Shown here in pieces: positions 40,825 to 48,677 of a stretch of DNA of 64,000 bases (the first letter of the stretch is position 1; each line of letters begins with the position of its first letter). The DNA lies in NCBI RefSeq assembly GCF_003363155.1, contig NZ_QRBE01000005.1, positions 186,001 to 250,000 on the forward strand, written 5' to 3'. The position numbers and the translations under genes are program-made. The notes under the pieces are model-generated. The model was given only the letters and a program-made list of their open reading frames with translations, did not search any database and was not told the DNA's origin. The DNA comes from Dyella monticola. Its GTDB lineage: Bacteria; Pseudomonadota; Gammaproteobacteria; Xanthomonadales; Rhodanobacteraceae.

Positions 40825-41060
40825 GCCGACCCTCTGCCTCCCCGACCCGCTTTCCCCCAAAACAAGCCTACATTTCGCCAACTTCGCGAAAGGTTCGATC
40901 ATAGGGCAAGCTGGATCATGGATGATGCCGGGTACACACGGCATCCCTTCTTGCTTGCGCGTCGGCCCGCTTGCCCGCTGCCCGGATGAGGGTGTTCGCA
41001 CCTGCACATCCGGTGCATGGGCGGCATGCTCGCCCGGACGATGTGAACGTTTCGGATGGA

Positions 41061-42065
41061 TCAACGGTCGCGACGCAGCACGATCCGCGTCGCGCTGATG
41101 CGCGTCGCCTGGATGGCCCATCCTTGCTGCAGCAGTTGCAGGAACGTCTGCTGATCGTTGGTGCGGAAGATGCCGCTGACGTGAAGCTCATTGAGCGACG
41201 CGTCGCCGATCTCAAGCTTCGCTGTGCTGTAGCGATTCATCTCGGCCACGAGTTTGGGTAGATCCCAGTCGTGCACGAACAGCTTGCCCTGCGTCCAGCC
41301 TCGCGCCTGCTCCGTATCGAGCGCATGCACGGGCGTGATATCGCCATGATCGTCGTACGCGAGGCCTTGGCCGCCGACCAGCGAAGCGCTTTGCAGCGAA
41401 CCGGCGGGCGACTGTGTGGCAATGGCGAGCTTGCCCTTCAGCAGTGCCACATCGGTGGAACCGTCATCGAGGCGCACCTGGAATTGCGTGCCGACGGCCG
41501 TCACCGTACCGTTGCCGGCATGCACCACAAACGGCCACGCATGGTTGCCTTGCACGCTGAATTGCGCTCGCCCATGCAGAAGATCGACGCGACGCGTGCG
41601 CGCGCTGTAGCGCACGACCACTTGCGTATTCGTATCCAGCAAGATGGACGAGCCATCGGAGAGCACCACGGTGCGCTCTTGGCCGGCAGGGGTGGCGTAA
41701 GCCGTGCCGACCGGATCCGATGGCGTCGATAGCCAGTGCGGCAGGGCGACCACGGCAACAACAATCGCCAGCCCTGCCGCAAGCGTGGGGAACAACCAGC
41801 GTCGCGGCACGCCGCGACCCGGTTCCTGCCGCAATGCGCGATAGGCCGCCGCCAGCACGGCCGGGTCTTTGACGGCCTGTTCGCTGTGCTGCCAGATCGA
41901 CTCCACTTCGTGATACGCAGCGGCATGGCGCGGATCGGCATTGCGCCAACGCTCGAATGCAGCGCGGTCCTCCGCAGGGCAGTCGGCATCCAACAGGCGC
42001 GCGAGCCACTGCTCGGCCTGCTGCAAGTCGGGTGACATCCCCCTATTTTCGTTCCGCCTGTCCAT
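41061..42065 (-). CDS. FecR-type anti-sigma/sigma regulator
   Basis: 334 residues from ATG 42065, 5 bases after the sigma stop; ATG 42038 (MSPDLQQAEQWL) is an alternative. The cytoplasmic DUF4880-like N-terminus (AEQWLARLLDADCPAEDRAAFERWRNADPRHAAAYHEVESIW) precedes one TM (LFPTLAAGLAIVVAVVALPHWL), then the periplasmic FecR domain (DGSSILLDTNTQVVVRYSARTRRVDLLHGRAQFSV). It also carries a C-terminal STN-like stretch (HVSGIFRTNDQQTFLQLLQQGW). It relays receptor state to the sigma factor. Confidence 0.94.
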   Translation of the reverse strand: MDRRNENRGMSPDLQQAEQWLARLLDADCPAEDRAAFERWRNADPRHAAAYHEVESIWQHSEQAVKDPAVLAAAYRALRQEPGRGVPRRWLFPTLAAGLAIVVAVVALPHWLSTPSDPVGTAYATPAGQERTVVLSDGSSILLDTNTQVVVRYSARTRRVDLLHGRAQFSVQGNHAWPFVVHAGNGTVTAVGTQFQVRLDDGSTDVALLKGKLAIATQSPAGSLQSASLVGGQGLAYDDHGDITPVHALDTEQARGWTQGKLFVHDWDLPKLVAEMNRYSTAKLEIGDASLNELHVSGIFRTNDQQTFLQLLQQGWAIQATRISATRIVLRRDR

Positions 42066-42070
42066 GCTTG

Positions 42071-42652
42071 TTAAAACGTTTTCGTTGAGGAATCGCCTAC
42101 CTTGCGCCGCAGCTGCGCCAGCGCAGTGGCAAGGTGCTTTTCGACCATTTTGACTGAAATACCGCAACGGCTGGCGATATCCGCATGGCTCAAACCGTGT
42201 ACCCGCTTGAGCAGGTACACGCGCTGGCACTTAGGCGGCAGCTCCAGGATCGCCCGCGATAGGCGGGCCACCTGCTGGTCGTACTGCGCGCGCTGTTCGG
42301 GGGTGTGCTCGCCGGTGGCGATCTCCAGGCCCTCCAGCGCGACATGATCTTTGTTGTGATGACTCTGCGCGACGCGATACTGGTCGTGCGCCACGTTGAC
42401 CGCGATCCGGTACAAAAGCTGTTTCCAGGCCGACGGCGGCTCCGACTCGCGGTAGCGCATCAGCTTGGCCATGCTTTCCTGCGCGGCGTCTTCGGCATCC
42501 TGTTCGGACGCCGTGCGCGCACGCAGAAACTGCAGCAGGCCACGGAACTGGCCGCGCAGAAAGAGATCGAAGCTGCGCGTGTCGGCGCCGACATTCATCG
42601 CCGGAACGTCCGGCAAGGCCCCGATCGGCGCACTTTCCCGCTTGTTTTTCAT
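42071..42652 (-). CDS. ECF sigma factor, FecI-like
   Basis: 193 residues from ATG 42652 (MKNKRESAPIG); an upstream in-frame ATG at 42718 is less likely. Region 2: FDLFLRGQFRGLLQFLRARTASEQDAEDAAQESMAKLMRY and WKQLLYRIAVNVAHDQYR. Region 4: LPPKCQRVYLLKRVHGLSHADIASRCGISVKMVEKHLATALAQLRR. Directs RNA polymerase to the receptor gene and possibly others when FecR is activated. Confidence 0.95.
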   Translation of the reverse strand: MKNKRESAPIGALPDVPAMNVGADTRSFDLFLRGQFRGLLQFLRARTASEQDAEDAAQESMAKLMRYRESEPPSAWKQLLYRIAVNVAHDQYRVAQSHHNKDHVALEGLEIATGEHTPEQRAQYDQQVARLSRAILELPPKCQRVYLLKRVHGLSHADIASRCGISVKMVEKHLATALAQLRRKVGDSSTKTF

Positions 42653-42995
42653 CCCCGGATGCGTACCCACCCCAACCCAGCTTCCAGCGAATGTGACGCA
42701 AAACGTGGCGGCATGCAAATCGGGGCACTCGGCAGGATGCGCAAACGTCCTGCTGCGCGATGGCGGCGATTATGAAGCGCATTATTGCAATTCACGGCAT
42801 CGAAAATCCGCCGGCGATTATCTGGGTTAAATAAAGTGTCATTTTCAGGCGGCGCGATTGGCAACGCGCCTGAAAACAGATCGGCGTAAATAACCCTGCA
42901 CGTTCACGACCTTAGTGTCGGGCCCTGGCCCTACCAGGCATCGCGCCGTGCATGGGGTGCGGCGCATTTCTCTTGCGTCAGTCAAGGAGTAGCTC
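42653..42995. other. Divergent spacer between ECF sigma and secreted-protein gene
   Basis: 343 bases. Its clearest element is a perfect 10-bp inverted repeat TTTTCAGGCG-N15-CGCCTGAAAA at 42842-42876. An A/T-richer stretch with a 20-codon frame (42772-42834, MKRIIAIHGIENPPAIIWVK) lacks a good ribosome site. I see no promoter I can assign with confidence. Confidence 0.5.
42842..42876. repeat. Perfect inverted repeat, possible operator or hairpin
   Basis: Arms ttttcaggcg and cgcctgaaaa are exact complements with a 15-base spacer, about 120 bases before the secreted-protein start. No T-run follows on either side, so a regulator site or mRNA-leader stem is more likely than a terminator. Confidence 0.5.
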
Positions 42996-43760
42996 ATGAA
43001 TATCGTTTCTCGCACGAAAAAGCTTGCGCTGTGCATGTCTTTCGGTCTGCTGTTCGTTGCCTCCGCGTCCTATGCGGCGCAGTACACCTATATTCCCAGC
43101 AATGTGAAAGTGGATTTCAGCAATACCTCAGGCCAGAAAGACAGCCTGGTGTTCCAGCAGGGCGGCAAACTGGAAACATCGGGCATCAATACCTATAACT
43201 TCAGCGGTGGCTTCAACGATTCGAACGCCTTCGGCCTCTCGGACGCCGTGATCACCGATACCGCCTCCACGACGGTGACGAGCGATACCCAGGGCGTACT
43301 GCCGGAGCAGGTCAATTCCAACGCCAATGCGTATTACCTGCTGAATGGCTTGTTGACGGTGGCCAATCCCACCGACGTTCAGAACCTGCAATCGGGTGCG
43401 GGCTATACCTTGACGGATGCCATTTCGGTCAGCATCTCAGGCAGCGGTGTTTCGATTCCTTCGGGCAACTACAAGGCCGGCACGAAATTCGCCGTAACCG
43501 GCCCAGTTAGCGTTACCACCGTTGCCGGCACCACCGAAACCGATACCTTCACCGGCAAGATCGTGCTGGGCGAAGTGCGCGGCATTCGCGATGCGTGGGG
43601 CAACCTGACGGGGACGCGCATGAACGCGATCCACATCACCGGATCACTGACGGACAGCGCGGGCGAAACGTACAAGATCGACCAAGTTGTCGGCCAGAAT
43701 GACTTGAACGGCATCACCCCGGACCAGCTCACCCTCAACTACACCTTGACCCAGCAGTAA
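42996..43760 (+). CDS. Secreted protein of unknown function
   Basis: 254 residues. AAGGAG sits 9 bases before ATG 42996. Signal peptide KKLALCMSFGLLFVASASYAA. The mature part is rich in Ser/Thr/Gly/Asn with alternating beta-type segments (TYIPSNVKVDFSNTSGQKDS; KIVLGEVRGIRDAWGNLTG; LTDSAGETYKIDQVVGQND), no Cys and no lipobox. No family recognised. Monocistronic, ended by an intrinsic terminator, which suggests strong independent expression. Confidence 0.78.
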   Translation: MNIVSRTKKLALCMSFGLLFVASASYAAQYTYIPSNVKVDFSNTSGQKDSLVFQQGGKLETSGINTYNFSGGFNDSNAFGLSDAVITDTASTTVTSDTQGVLPEQVNSNANAYYLLNGLLTVANPTDVQNLQSGAGYTLTDAISVSISGSGVSIPSGNYKAGTKFAVTGPVSVTTVAGTTETDTFTGKIVLGEVRGIRDAWGNLTGTRMNAIHITGSLTDSAGETYKIDQVVGQNDLNGITPDQLTLNYTLTQQ

Positions 43761-43781
43761 GGCGCAAGGCGCGCAGTAATC

Positions 43782-43812
43782 AAGGAGCTGCATCGCGCAG
43801 CTCCTTTGATTT
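43782..43812 (+). terminator. Intrinsic terminator after secreted-protein gene
   Basis: aaggagctgc-ATCGC-gcagctcctt is a perfect 10-bp stem followed by tgattt, 22 bases after the stop. Confidence 0.75.
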
Positions 43813-43960
43813 CAAGGCGAGCGAACGATGTGCACAGAGCGCTCACACACATGAACACTTCGACCGCCGATGCGACATGGCCGGTTGACATGAGTGGCAG
43901 GATTTTGTCACACATACGGGTGCAAGCTCGATCCACGTGTAGACCAAGGCCGATACCTGT

Positions 43961-44167
43961 ATGAATGTGTGTGTAAACCTCGAAAAGAGCGAAATAGAGG
44001 GACTGGAAAGCGTCGCGGAAGGCCGTGCATCCGCGGTATCCGCGCCGGTGACATCACGCTTGCTCGACATGGGGTTGATCCAACCGTGCGATGAAAACGG
44101 ACATGGCATGAAAACGCTGCAGCTCACTCCCAAGGGGCTGTCGTTCATCCGTTCGAGCGACCAGTGA
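43961..44167 (+). CDS. Small hypothetical protein
   Basis: 68 residues (MNVCVNLEKSEIEGLESVAEG...). The second half, SRLLDMGLIQPC...KTLQLTPKGLSFIR, looks like the wing of a small winged-helix domain, but there is no clear recognition helix. No strong ribosome site (tacctgt before the ATG). Convergent with the anti-sigma gene, 9 bases away. Moderate doubt that it is expressed. Confidence 0.4.
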   Translation: MNVCVNLEKSEIEGLESVAEGRASAVSAPVTSRLLDMGLIQPCDENGHGMKTLQLTPKGLSFIRSSDQ

Positions 44168-44176
44168 ACGAACCGG

Positions 44177-45169
44177 TCAGCTCAGTATCACAATGCCGCC
44201 CGGCAGCGACGTGACCTTTGCCCCATAGGCATCCTGGATCAGCGCGGCCACGTCCGAAAGCTGGTTCAGCGAAAACCGCGCCTGCACCTTGCGCGCTGCC
44301 AACGCATCATTGGCAAGAATGATCCGGCCCGGACGATAGCGATTGATTTCGTGCACCACCTCCGACAGCGACTGGCCGTCGAAAATAAGCACACGCCGTC
44401 GCCATGCCATCGTGACTTCGATATCCGCAGGTGCTACCTGGCTGACACGTCCGTTGCCGTAATCGGCACGCTGCGCGGTTTCCAGTAACGCGGTCCGCCC
44501 CTGGTAGTGGAGCGTGGTCGCGCCATCCAGACCGGTCACCCGCACGCCGCCCTCGTCACAGCGCACATTGCATTTAGCCATCACGCCGACGTCGATACGA
44601 CCACCGCCCGCGAAGATAGGGATCGGGCCATCGGCCGCCGCCATCGCCTTGACCTGGATTTCGCCGCTGAGCAGGTCGATGCCACGCACCTGGCCTGAGG
44701 ACTTGCGCAGGTTGAGCGTCGTCTGCGTGTTCATCTGGACGACCACGCCTTGTCCCAGATCCAGCTCGCGCTGCTCGCCCGTGGCGGTGCGATAGTCCGC
44801 CGCCATGTCCGACAGCGACGGCCACATCTCAAGCGGTGGATGCAAGACGACGAGTGCCGCCGACGCGGCGACGGCGGCGCCAAGAAAAGCACGGCGGCTC
44901 ATCCGCGGCGACGTTGCGTCGTGCTCGGATCGAAGCGCGGTGCGCGTGCGCTCGCGCGCCATCCACGCATGCGCGGCAGGCCCGAGGTTTTCCCACAGAC
45001 GACGGGTTTGGACGAACGCTTCCACATGTGCCGGGCTCTGGCCGCACCAGTGCTCGAAGGCGCGCGCGTCATGCGTCGTGGCCGTGCCCGAGGTCAGGCG
45101 CAGCAGCCATTGTTGCGCTTCCTTGTGCAGCGCGGCACGGCGATAGGCGATGGGTTCGGAAATCGGCAT
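44177..45169 (-). CDS. FecR/VreR-like anti-sigma factor with twin-arginine motif
   Basis: 330 residues from ATG 45169, 4 bases after the sigma stop. DUF4880-like N-terminus (RRAALHKEAQQWLLRLTSGTATTHDARAFEHWCGQSPAHVEAFVQTRRLWENL), then MSRRAFLGAAVAASAALVV, a twin-arginine SRRxFL plus single TM, then a FecR domain (VVVQMNTQTTLNLRKSSGQVRGIDLLSGEIQV) and an STN-like C-terminus (SLNQLSDVAALIQDAYGAKVTSLPGGIVILS). Third gene of a minus-strand operon with the ECF sigma and a stand-alone STN protein: the layout of P. aeruginosa vreA-vreI-vreR. Confidence 0.92.
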   Translation of the reverse strand: MPISEPIAYRRAALHKEAQQWLLRLTSGTATTHDARAFEHWCGQSPAHVEAFVQTRRLWENLGPAAHAWMARERTRTALRSEHDATSPRMSRRAFLGAAVAASAALVVLHPPLEMWPSLSDMAADYRTATGEQRELDLGQGVVVQMNTQTTLNLRKSSGQVRGIDLLSGEIQVKAMAAADGPIPIFAGGGRIDVGVMAKCNVRCDEGGVRVTGLDGATTLHYQGRTALLETAQRADYGNGRVSQVAPADIEVTMAWRRRVLIFDGQSLSEVVHEINRYRPGRIILANDALAARKVQARFSLNQLSDVAALIQDAYGAKVTSLPGGIVILS

Positions 45170-45173
45170 AACC

Positions 45174-45719
45174 CTAAGACTTTTTTCCCGCGCCAGGACC
45201 GAACCGCTGCACCACTTTGCGATCCAGCCGCTTGCCACAATACTCGAGCGCCTTGCGCAGCTCCTTGCCGACCATGCGCACGGAAATGCCGAAGCGGCCG
45301 GCGATGTCTTCCATCGACACGTCTTCCACGCGCGCCGCAATCAGGATCGCGCGCTGCCGCTCGGTCAGCTCACGCAGCGCCTGTTCCAGCACTTCCACCT
45401 CCGCGCGCGCATGCACCACGCGCGCCGGATCCAGCGTATCGGCGCCGATGTTCAGCAGATCTTCCACTTCGCTGCCGGTGAGATAGCGCGCATCGGCCTG
45501 GCGCTGATCCGTTGCGGCATTGATCGCCATGCGGAACAGATAACCGGCGGGATTACGCGACACGCAAGAGCTTTCGCCCATGCGCTCAATGCGCAGGTAG
45601 GTTTCCTGCAAGGCGTCATTGGCCAGCTCGTCGGAGCCCAGTCGATTCTTCAGGCGCCGGCGCAGTTCGTGACGTCGCTCCATGAACAGGCGAAGCAGCG
45701 GCAATGAGGTGCTTTCCAT
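45174..45719 (-). CDS. ECF sigma factor, VreI/FecI-like
   Basis: 181 residues from ATG 45719 (MESTSLPLLRLFMERRHELRRRL). Region 2: NRLGSDELANDALQETYLRIER and AGYLFRMAINAATDQRQ. Region 4: LRELTERQRAILIAARVEDVSMEDIAGRFGISVRMVGKELRKALEYCGKRL. It starts 12 bases after the STN protein stop. I infer that it recognises the paired GGTTCA-N18-GGTCTA promoters found upstream of tpsB and tpsA. Confidence 0.94.
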   Translation of the reverse strand: MESTSLPLLRLFMERRHELRRRLKNRLGSDELANDALQETYLRIERMGESSCVSRNPAGYLFRMAINAATDQRQADARYLTGSEVEDLLNIGADTLDPARVVHARAEVEVLEQALRELTERQRAILIAARVEDVSMEDIAGRFGISVRMVGKELRKALEYCGKRLDRKVVQRFGPGAGKKS

Positions 45720-45730
45720 CGCCGTGAGCC

Positions 45731-46531
45731 TCAATGCACGAAGGGCGAGGCGGCGCTGCAGGCCGACATCTCGGTGGCCCGGCCAGGCAGCAGCAGCAGC
45801 GTCAGCGGTTGCGGCAGCCCGGGCGGTGGGGGATCGAGCCTGAGTGCGTCCAGCGTGCGCTGCACGCGTGCGGCCAGCGACGGATTGTTCATGACGCCGA
45901 GCAACGCCGTCCGTTCGACCCGGCCCGATGCCGTAATCCACACCTGCAAAGCCAGCCGATACGTACCGGGGCGCGTTTCATCGGACTGGCACAAGGCCGC
46001 CTCGATGGGGTTCTGAATCTTTCCGGCATAGCGTTCAATCACGGCTTCGATGTCCCCGGTCCCCAGGACTTGCGTCCTTTCCTGTTCCGTTCCAACCACG
46101 GTTTGGCCCGGTTCCGCGAGCTTCAACGTAAAGGCCTGGTCACTGGAATAACTGGCCACCAGGCCGGTTCCTGCAAGCAACTGCTGTAACGCTTCGGTCT
46201 TGCTGTAATGCCCATGCGCGCCGGCTGAGCGACGCCCCGCCGCCAGGCCGTTGTCCACGAGTACGGCTTGCCCGGTGATCTCGCTATAGCTGCGCAACGC
46301 CGTCAGCAGCGATTGCGGCGGTATATCGAACGCGATCATGTCCTCGATGCGCGGATGGCCGGGCCCCTCGTCCGCAGGCGCGGTTGCCTGATCAGCCCTG
46401 AGCGCCGCTTCCACCGGGGATGCCCAGGGCAGCGTCAAGCACAAAACCGCATAGGCAAACCATCGAACTGCAAGACACTTAAATGCTGGTGTTGCGAAAG
46501 CGCCGCACGTTGAATGTGCCTCCTTGGACAA
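45731..46531 (-). CDS. Stand-alone STN/TonB-C-like signalling protein (VreA-like)
   Basis: 266 residues from a TTG at 46531. The start is uncertain, because the strongest ribosome site AAGGAGG lies just inside the frame; initiation a few codons later (ACG or a later TTG) is possible. Leader/TM (WFAYAVLCLTLPWASPVEA), then an STN domain (FDIPPQSLLTALRSYSEITGQAVLVDNGLAAGRRSAGAHGHYSKTEALQQLLAGTGLVASY). A TonB C-terminal-like region follows (YRLALQVWITASGRVERTALLGVMNNPSLAARVQRTLDALRLDPPPPGLPQPLTLLL). There is no beta-barrel, so it is a periplasmic sensor rather than a receptor, as described for VreA. Confidence 0.85.
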   Translation of the reverse strand: MSKEAHSTCGAFATPAFKCLAVRWFAYAVLCLTLPWASPVEAALRADQATAPADEGPGHPRIEDMIAFDIPPQSLLTALRSYSEITGQAVLVDNGLAAGRRSAGAHGHYSKTEALQQLLAGTGLVASYSSDQAFTLKLAEPGQTVVGTEQERTQVLGTGDIEAVIERYAGKIQNPIEAALCQSDETRPGTYRLALQVWITASGRVERTALLGVMNNPSLAARVQRTLDALRLDPPPPGLPQPLTLLLLPGRATEMSACSAASPFVH

Positions 46532-46570
46532 GCGTCAGAGCCTATGCCCGCAATGTGACAGTGAGTCGCG

Positions 46571-46604
46571 CACGCCACGTGTCCGGACACATGACATTGG
46601 CGTG
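46571..46604. promoter_or_regulatory. Nested palindrome, possible operator of the sensor operon
   Basis: Outer arms CACGCCA/TGGCGTG enclose the near-perfect CGTGTCCGGACACATG palindrome (core TGTCCGGACA at 46580-46589). It sits 40-73 bases before the presumed sensor start. Binding protein unknown. Confidence 0.45.
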
Positions 46605-46630
46605 TCGAAAATCGCTGTGTACGCCTGAAC

Positions 46631-46679
46631 CATGAAATTTTCGTGACATGGTTCAGTCCCCAAGTGAGCAGTCGGTCTA
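46631..46679 (+). promoter_or_regulatory. PHO-box-like repeat plus ECF promoter upstream of tpsB
   Basis: atgaaat-TTTC-gtgacat (46632-46649) reads on the opposite strand as two 7-bp direct repeats with a 4-bp A/T-rich spacer, the geometry of a PHO box (CTGTCAT-N4-CTGTCAT). It is followed immediately by GGTTCA (46650-46655), an 18-nt spacer and GGTCTA (46674-46679). The same block at the same spacing precedes tpsA at 55359. Confidence 0.7.
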
Positions 46680-47041
46680 TCCGGGCAGGGATGTCGTGGA
46701 CGGGCAGGGACGCCCCATACGGATTTTTCGTTGTCACGCGCAACGCTTGGCGTTCGCGTGCGGGGATGTCTTGACTCGTGCAAATGGACGGCCAAAAAGC
46801 CGTCGCAACCGGATGCGCATGGCGTGATCAATAGATCCAGACACAGTCGGCAAGGACAGCGCGCGCCACACGGACGTGGCAGGGGAAGGAGCGGTCGGCG
46901 CGCACGCTCGCGTTGTGTTGCGCGGCGGACATGCGGCTGTCGTGATTCGGTTATCGGTGAGGCGTTAGCGTCGCGGCGTCGAGAGGAAATGGATCGACTG
47001 CAGCCGGTGGCCGATCGGTCGACGCAAGCACGAGGCGGCGA

Positions 47042-48640
47042 ATGAGCATGCGGCATGGACGGAGCATTCCAGCGCGTACGCTGGCGACGCTGCTCGGCAT
47101 GGCGCTCGCGTGGCCCCTCGCAGCGCAGACGCAATCGCAGGCCTCGTCTGCGCCGGCCACTTTTCAGGTCAACGAATACCTCGTGCGCGGCAATACGCTG
47201 CTGCAGTCGGTCGACATCGAAAACGTGGTGGAACCGTACCTGGGACCCGGGCGCAGCATGAACGACGTGCATGCCGCACGCGATGCGCTGCAAAAGTTCT
47301 ATCAGTCCAAGGGCTATCAATCGGTCGTCATCGAAATCCCGCCGCAGCAGGTGAAGAACGGCGTGATCGTGCTGCAGGTGATGGAGAACAGCGTCGGTCG
47401 CCTGCGTGTGGAAGGCGCGAAATACCACTCGCCACAGGAAATTCGCGATGCGGTGCCGTCGCTCGCGCAAGGCACCGTACCCAATTTCAATGAAGTGCAA
47501 AAAGAGCTCACCAATCTCAATCGCCAGCCGGGGCAGCAAGTCGTGCCGGTGCTCAGTCCAGGCAGCATGCCGCAGACGATGGACGTCACGCTCAAGGTTA
47601 ACGATACCGATCCCTTGCACGCCAGCGTGGAGGTCAACAACGACCATAGCGCCTATACGCCGGATCTGCGCACCGTCGCCTCGGTCAGCGACGACAACCT
47701 CTGGCAATTGGGGCACACCCTCTCGGCCACCTACATCGTGGCGCCGCAGGATCCGCATGCCACATCGGTGTATGCGCTGTCCTACCTGGCGCCCTTGAAT
47801 GCGCAATGGAGCCTGCTCGGTTCGGCGTACAAATCCAACAGCAACGCCAACACGCTGGGTGGTACCACGGTGCTGGGCAAGGGCAATGCCGCCAGCCTGC
47901 AGGCGAGCAAGCAGCTGCCCGTTCTCAATGGCGACTACACGCAATCGGTGTCGTTCGGCATCAGCCGCAAGCACTTCGACCAGAACATCACGCTGGGCGG
48001 TCAGACACTGGATGCGCCGCTCACGTATTACCCGGTGTCGGCGGCCTATAGCGGCCAGCACACCGGTGATAAATCCACCACCAACTTCACGCTCACCGGC
48101 AACTTCGGCTGGCGTGGACTGGGCAGCAGCAATCAGGCCTTCGACAACCAGCGCTACAACGCGCGCGACAACTTTGCCGATCTGCATCTGGACTTCGGTT
48201 ATGTGCGCAGCTTCGCCGACGATTTCGCGCTCGCCACGCGCGCCAGTGCGCAGGCTACCGATTCGCCGCTGATTTCCAGCGAACAATTTGCCGCCGGCGG
48301 CATGAGCAGCGTGCGCGGTTACCTGTCCGCGGAAGACACGGCGGACAACGGCGCCATCGCCTCGGTCGAGCTGCGCACGCCCTCGATCCACGCATGGCTG
48401 GGATCGTTCGCCGACGACTGGCGCTTCCACGTGTTCGTCGACGGTGCGCGCCTGATGCTGGTCGATCCACTGCCCGAACAGCGCGGGCGGTTCAGCTTGC
48501 TCAGTACGGGCATCGGCACGCAGTTCGTCGTGTTCCATAACCTCAACGGCGATATCGAATACGCCTATCCGTTGCGCAATGGCGTGCAGACCAGGGCGCA
48601 TGACGGACACCTGCTTTTCAGCGTGAAAGCAGGTTTGTAA
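47042..48640 (+). CDS. TpsB outer-membrane transporter (FhaC/ShlB family, PdtB-like)
   Basis: 532 residues. Signal peptide ending LAWPLAAQ, two POTRA modules (FQVNEYLVRGNTLLQSVDIENVVEPYLGPGRSMNDVHAARDALQKFYQSKGYQSVVIEIPPQQVKNGVIVLQVMENSVGRL, then the second ~115-185) and a 16-strand barrel with the conserved VRGY motif (GGMSSVRGYLSAEDT). Its last strand ends FSVKAGL. It recognises and exports the TpsA exoprotein encoded ~7 kb downstream. First gene of the secretion operon. Confidence 0.94.
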   Translation: MSMRHGRSIPARTLATLLGMALAWPLAAQTQSQASSAPATFQVNEYLVRGNTLLQSVDIENVVEPYLGPGRSMNDVHAARDALQKFYQSKGYQSVVIEIPPQQVKNGVIVLQVMENSVGRLRVEGAKYHSPQEIRDAVPSLAQGTVPNFNEVQKELTNLNRQPGQQVVPVLSPGSMPQTMDVTLKVNDTDPLHASVEVNNDHSAYTPDLRTVASVSDDNLWQLGHTLSATYIVAPQDPHATSVYALSYLAPLNAQWSLLGSAYKSNSNANTLGGTTVLGKGNAASLQASKQLPVLNGDYTQSVSFGISRKHFDQNITLGGQTLDAPLTYYPVSAAYSGQHTGDKSTTNFTLTGNFGWRGLGSSNQAFDNQRYNARDNFADLHLDFGYVRSFADDFALATRASAQATDSPLISSEQFAAGGMSSVRGYLSAEDTADNGAIASVELRTPSIHAWLGSFADDWRFHVFVDGARLMLVDPLPEQRGRFSLLSTGIGTQFVVFHNLNGDIEYAYPLRNGVQTRAHDGHLLFSVKAGL

Positions 48641-48677
48641 CCACCACTTTGCATGATCCGATAGGGGTTCAACGACA

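Larger units (their letters stand above)
46532..47041. other. Divergent control region between signalling and secretion operons
   Basis: 510 bases without a convincing gene. It holds a nested palindrome (46571-46604), a perfect GAACCATG-N12-CATGGTTC inverted repeat (46627-46654) and the PHO-box/ECF promoter for tpsB (46631-46679). About 355 bases of leader follow before the tpsB start. Confidence 0.7.

Noticed and set aside
42772-42834. 20-codon peptide MKRIIAIHGIENPPAIIWVK
   Set aside because: No good ribosome site and no attenuator structure directly after it; mentioned only as content of the spacer.
46731-47045. 104-codon plus-strand frame overlapping the tpsB start by ATGA
   Set aside because: Starts at TTG with no ribosome site, composition is arginine-rich like random GC-rich frames, and no domain is visible; treated as leader sequence.
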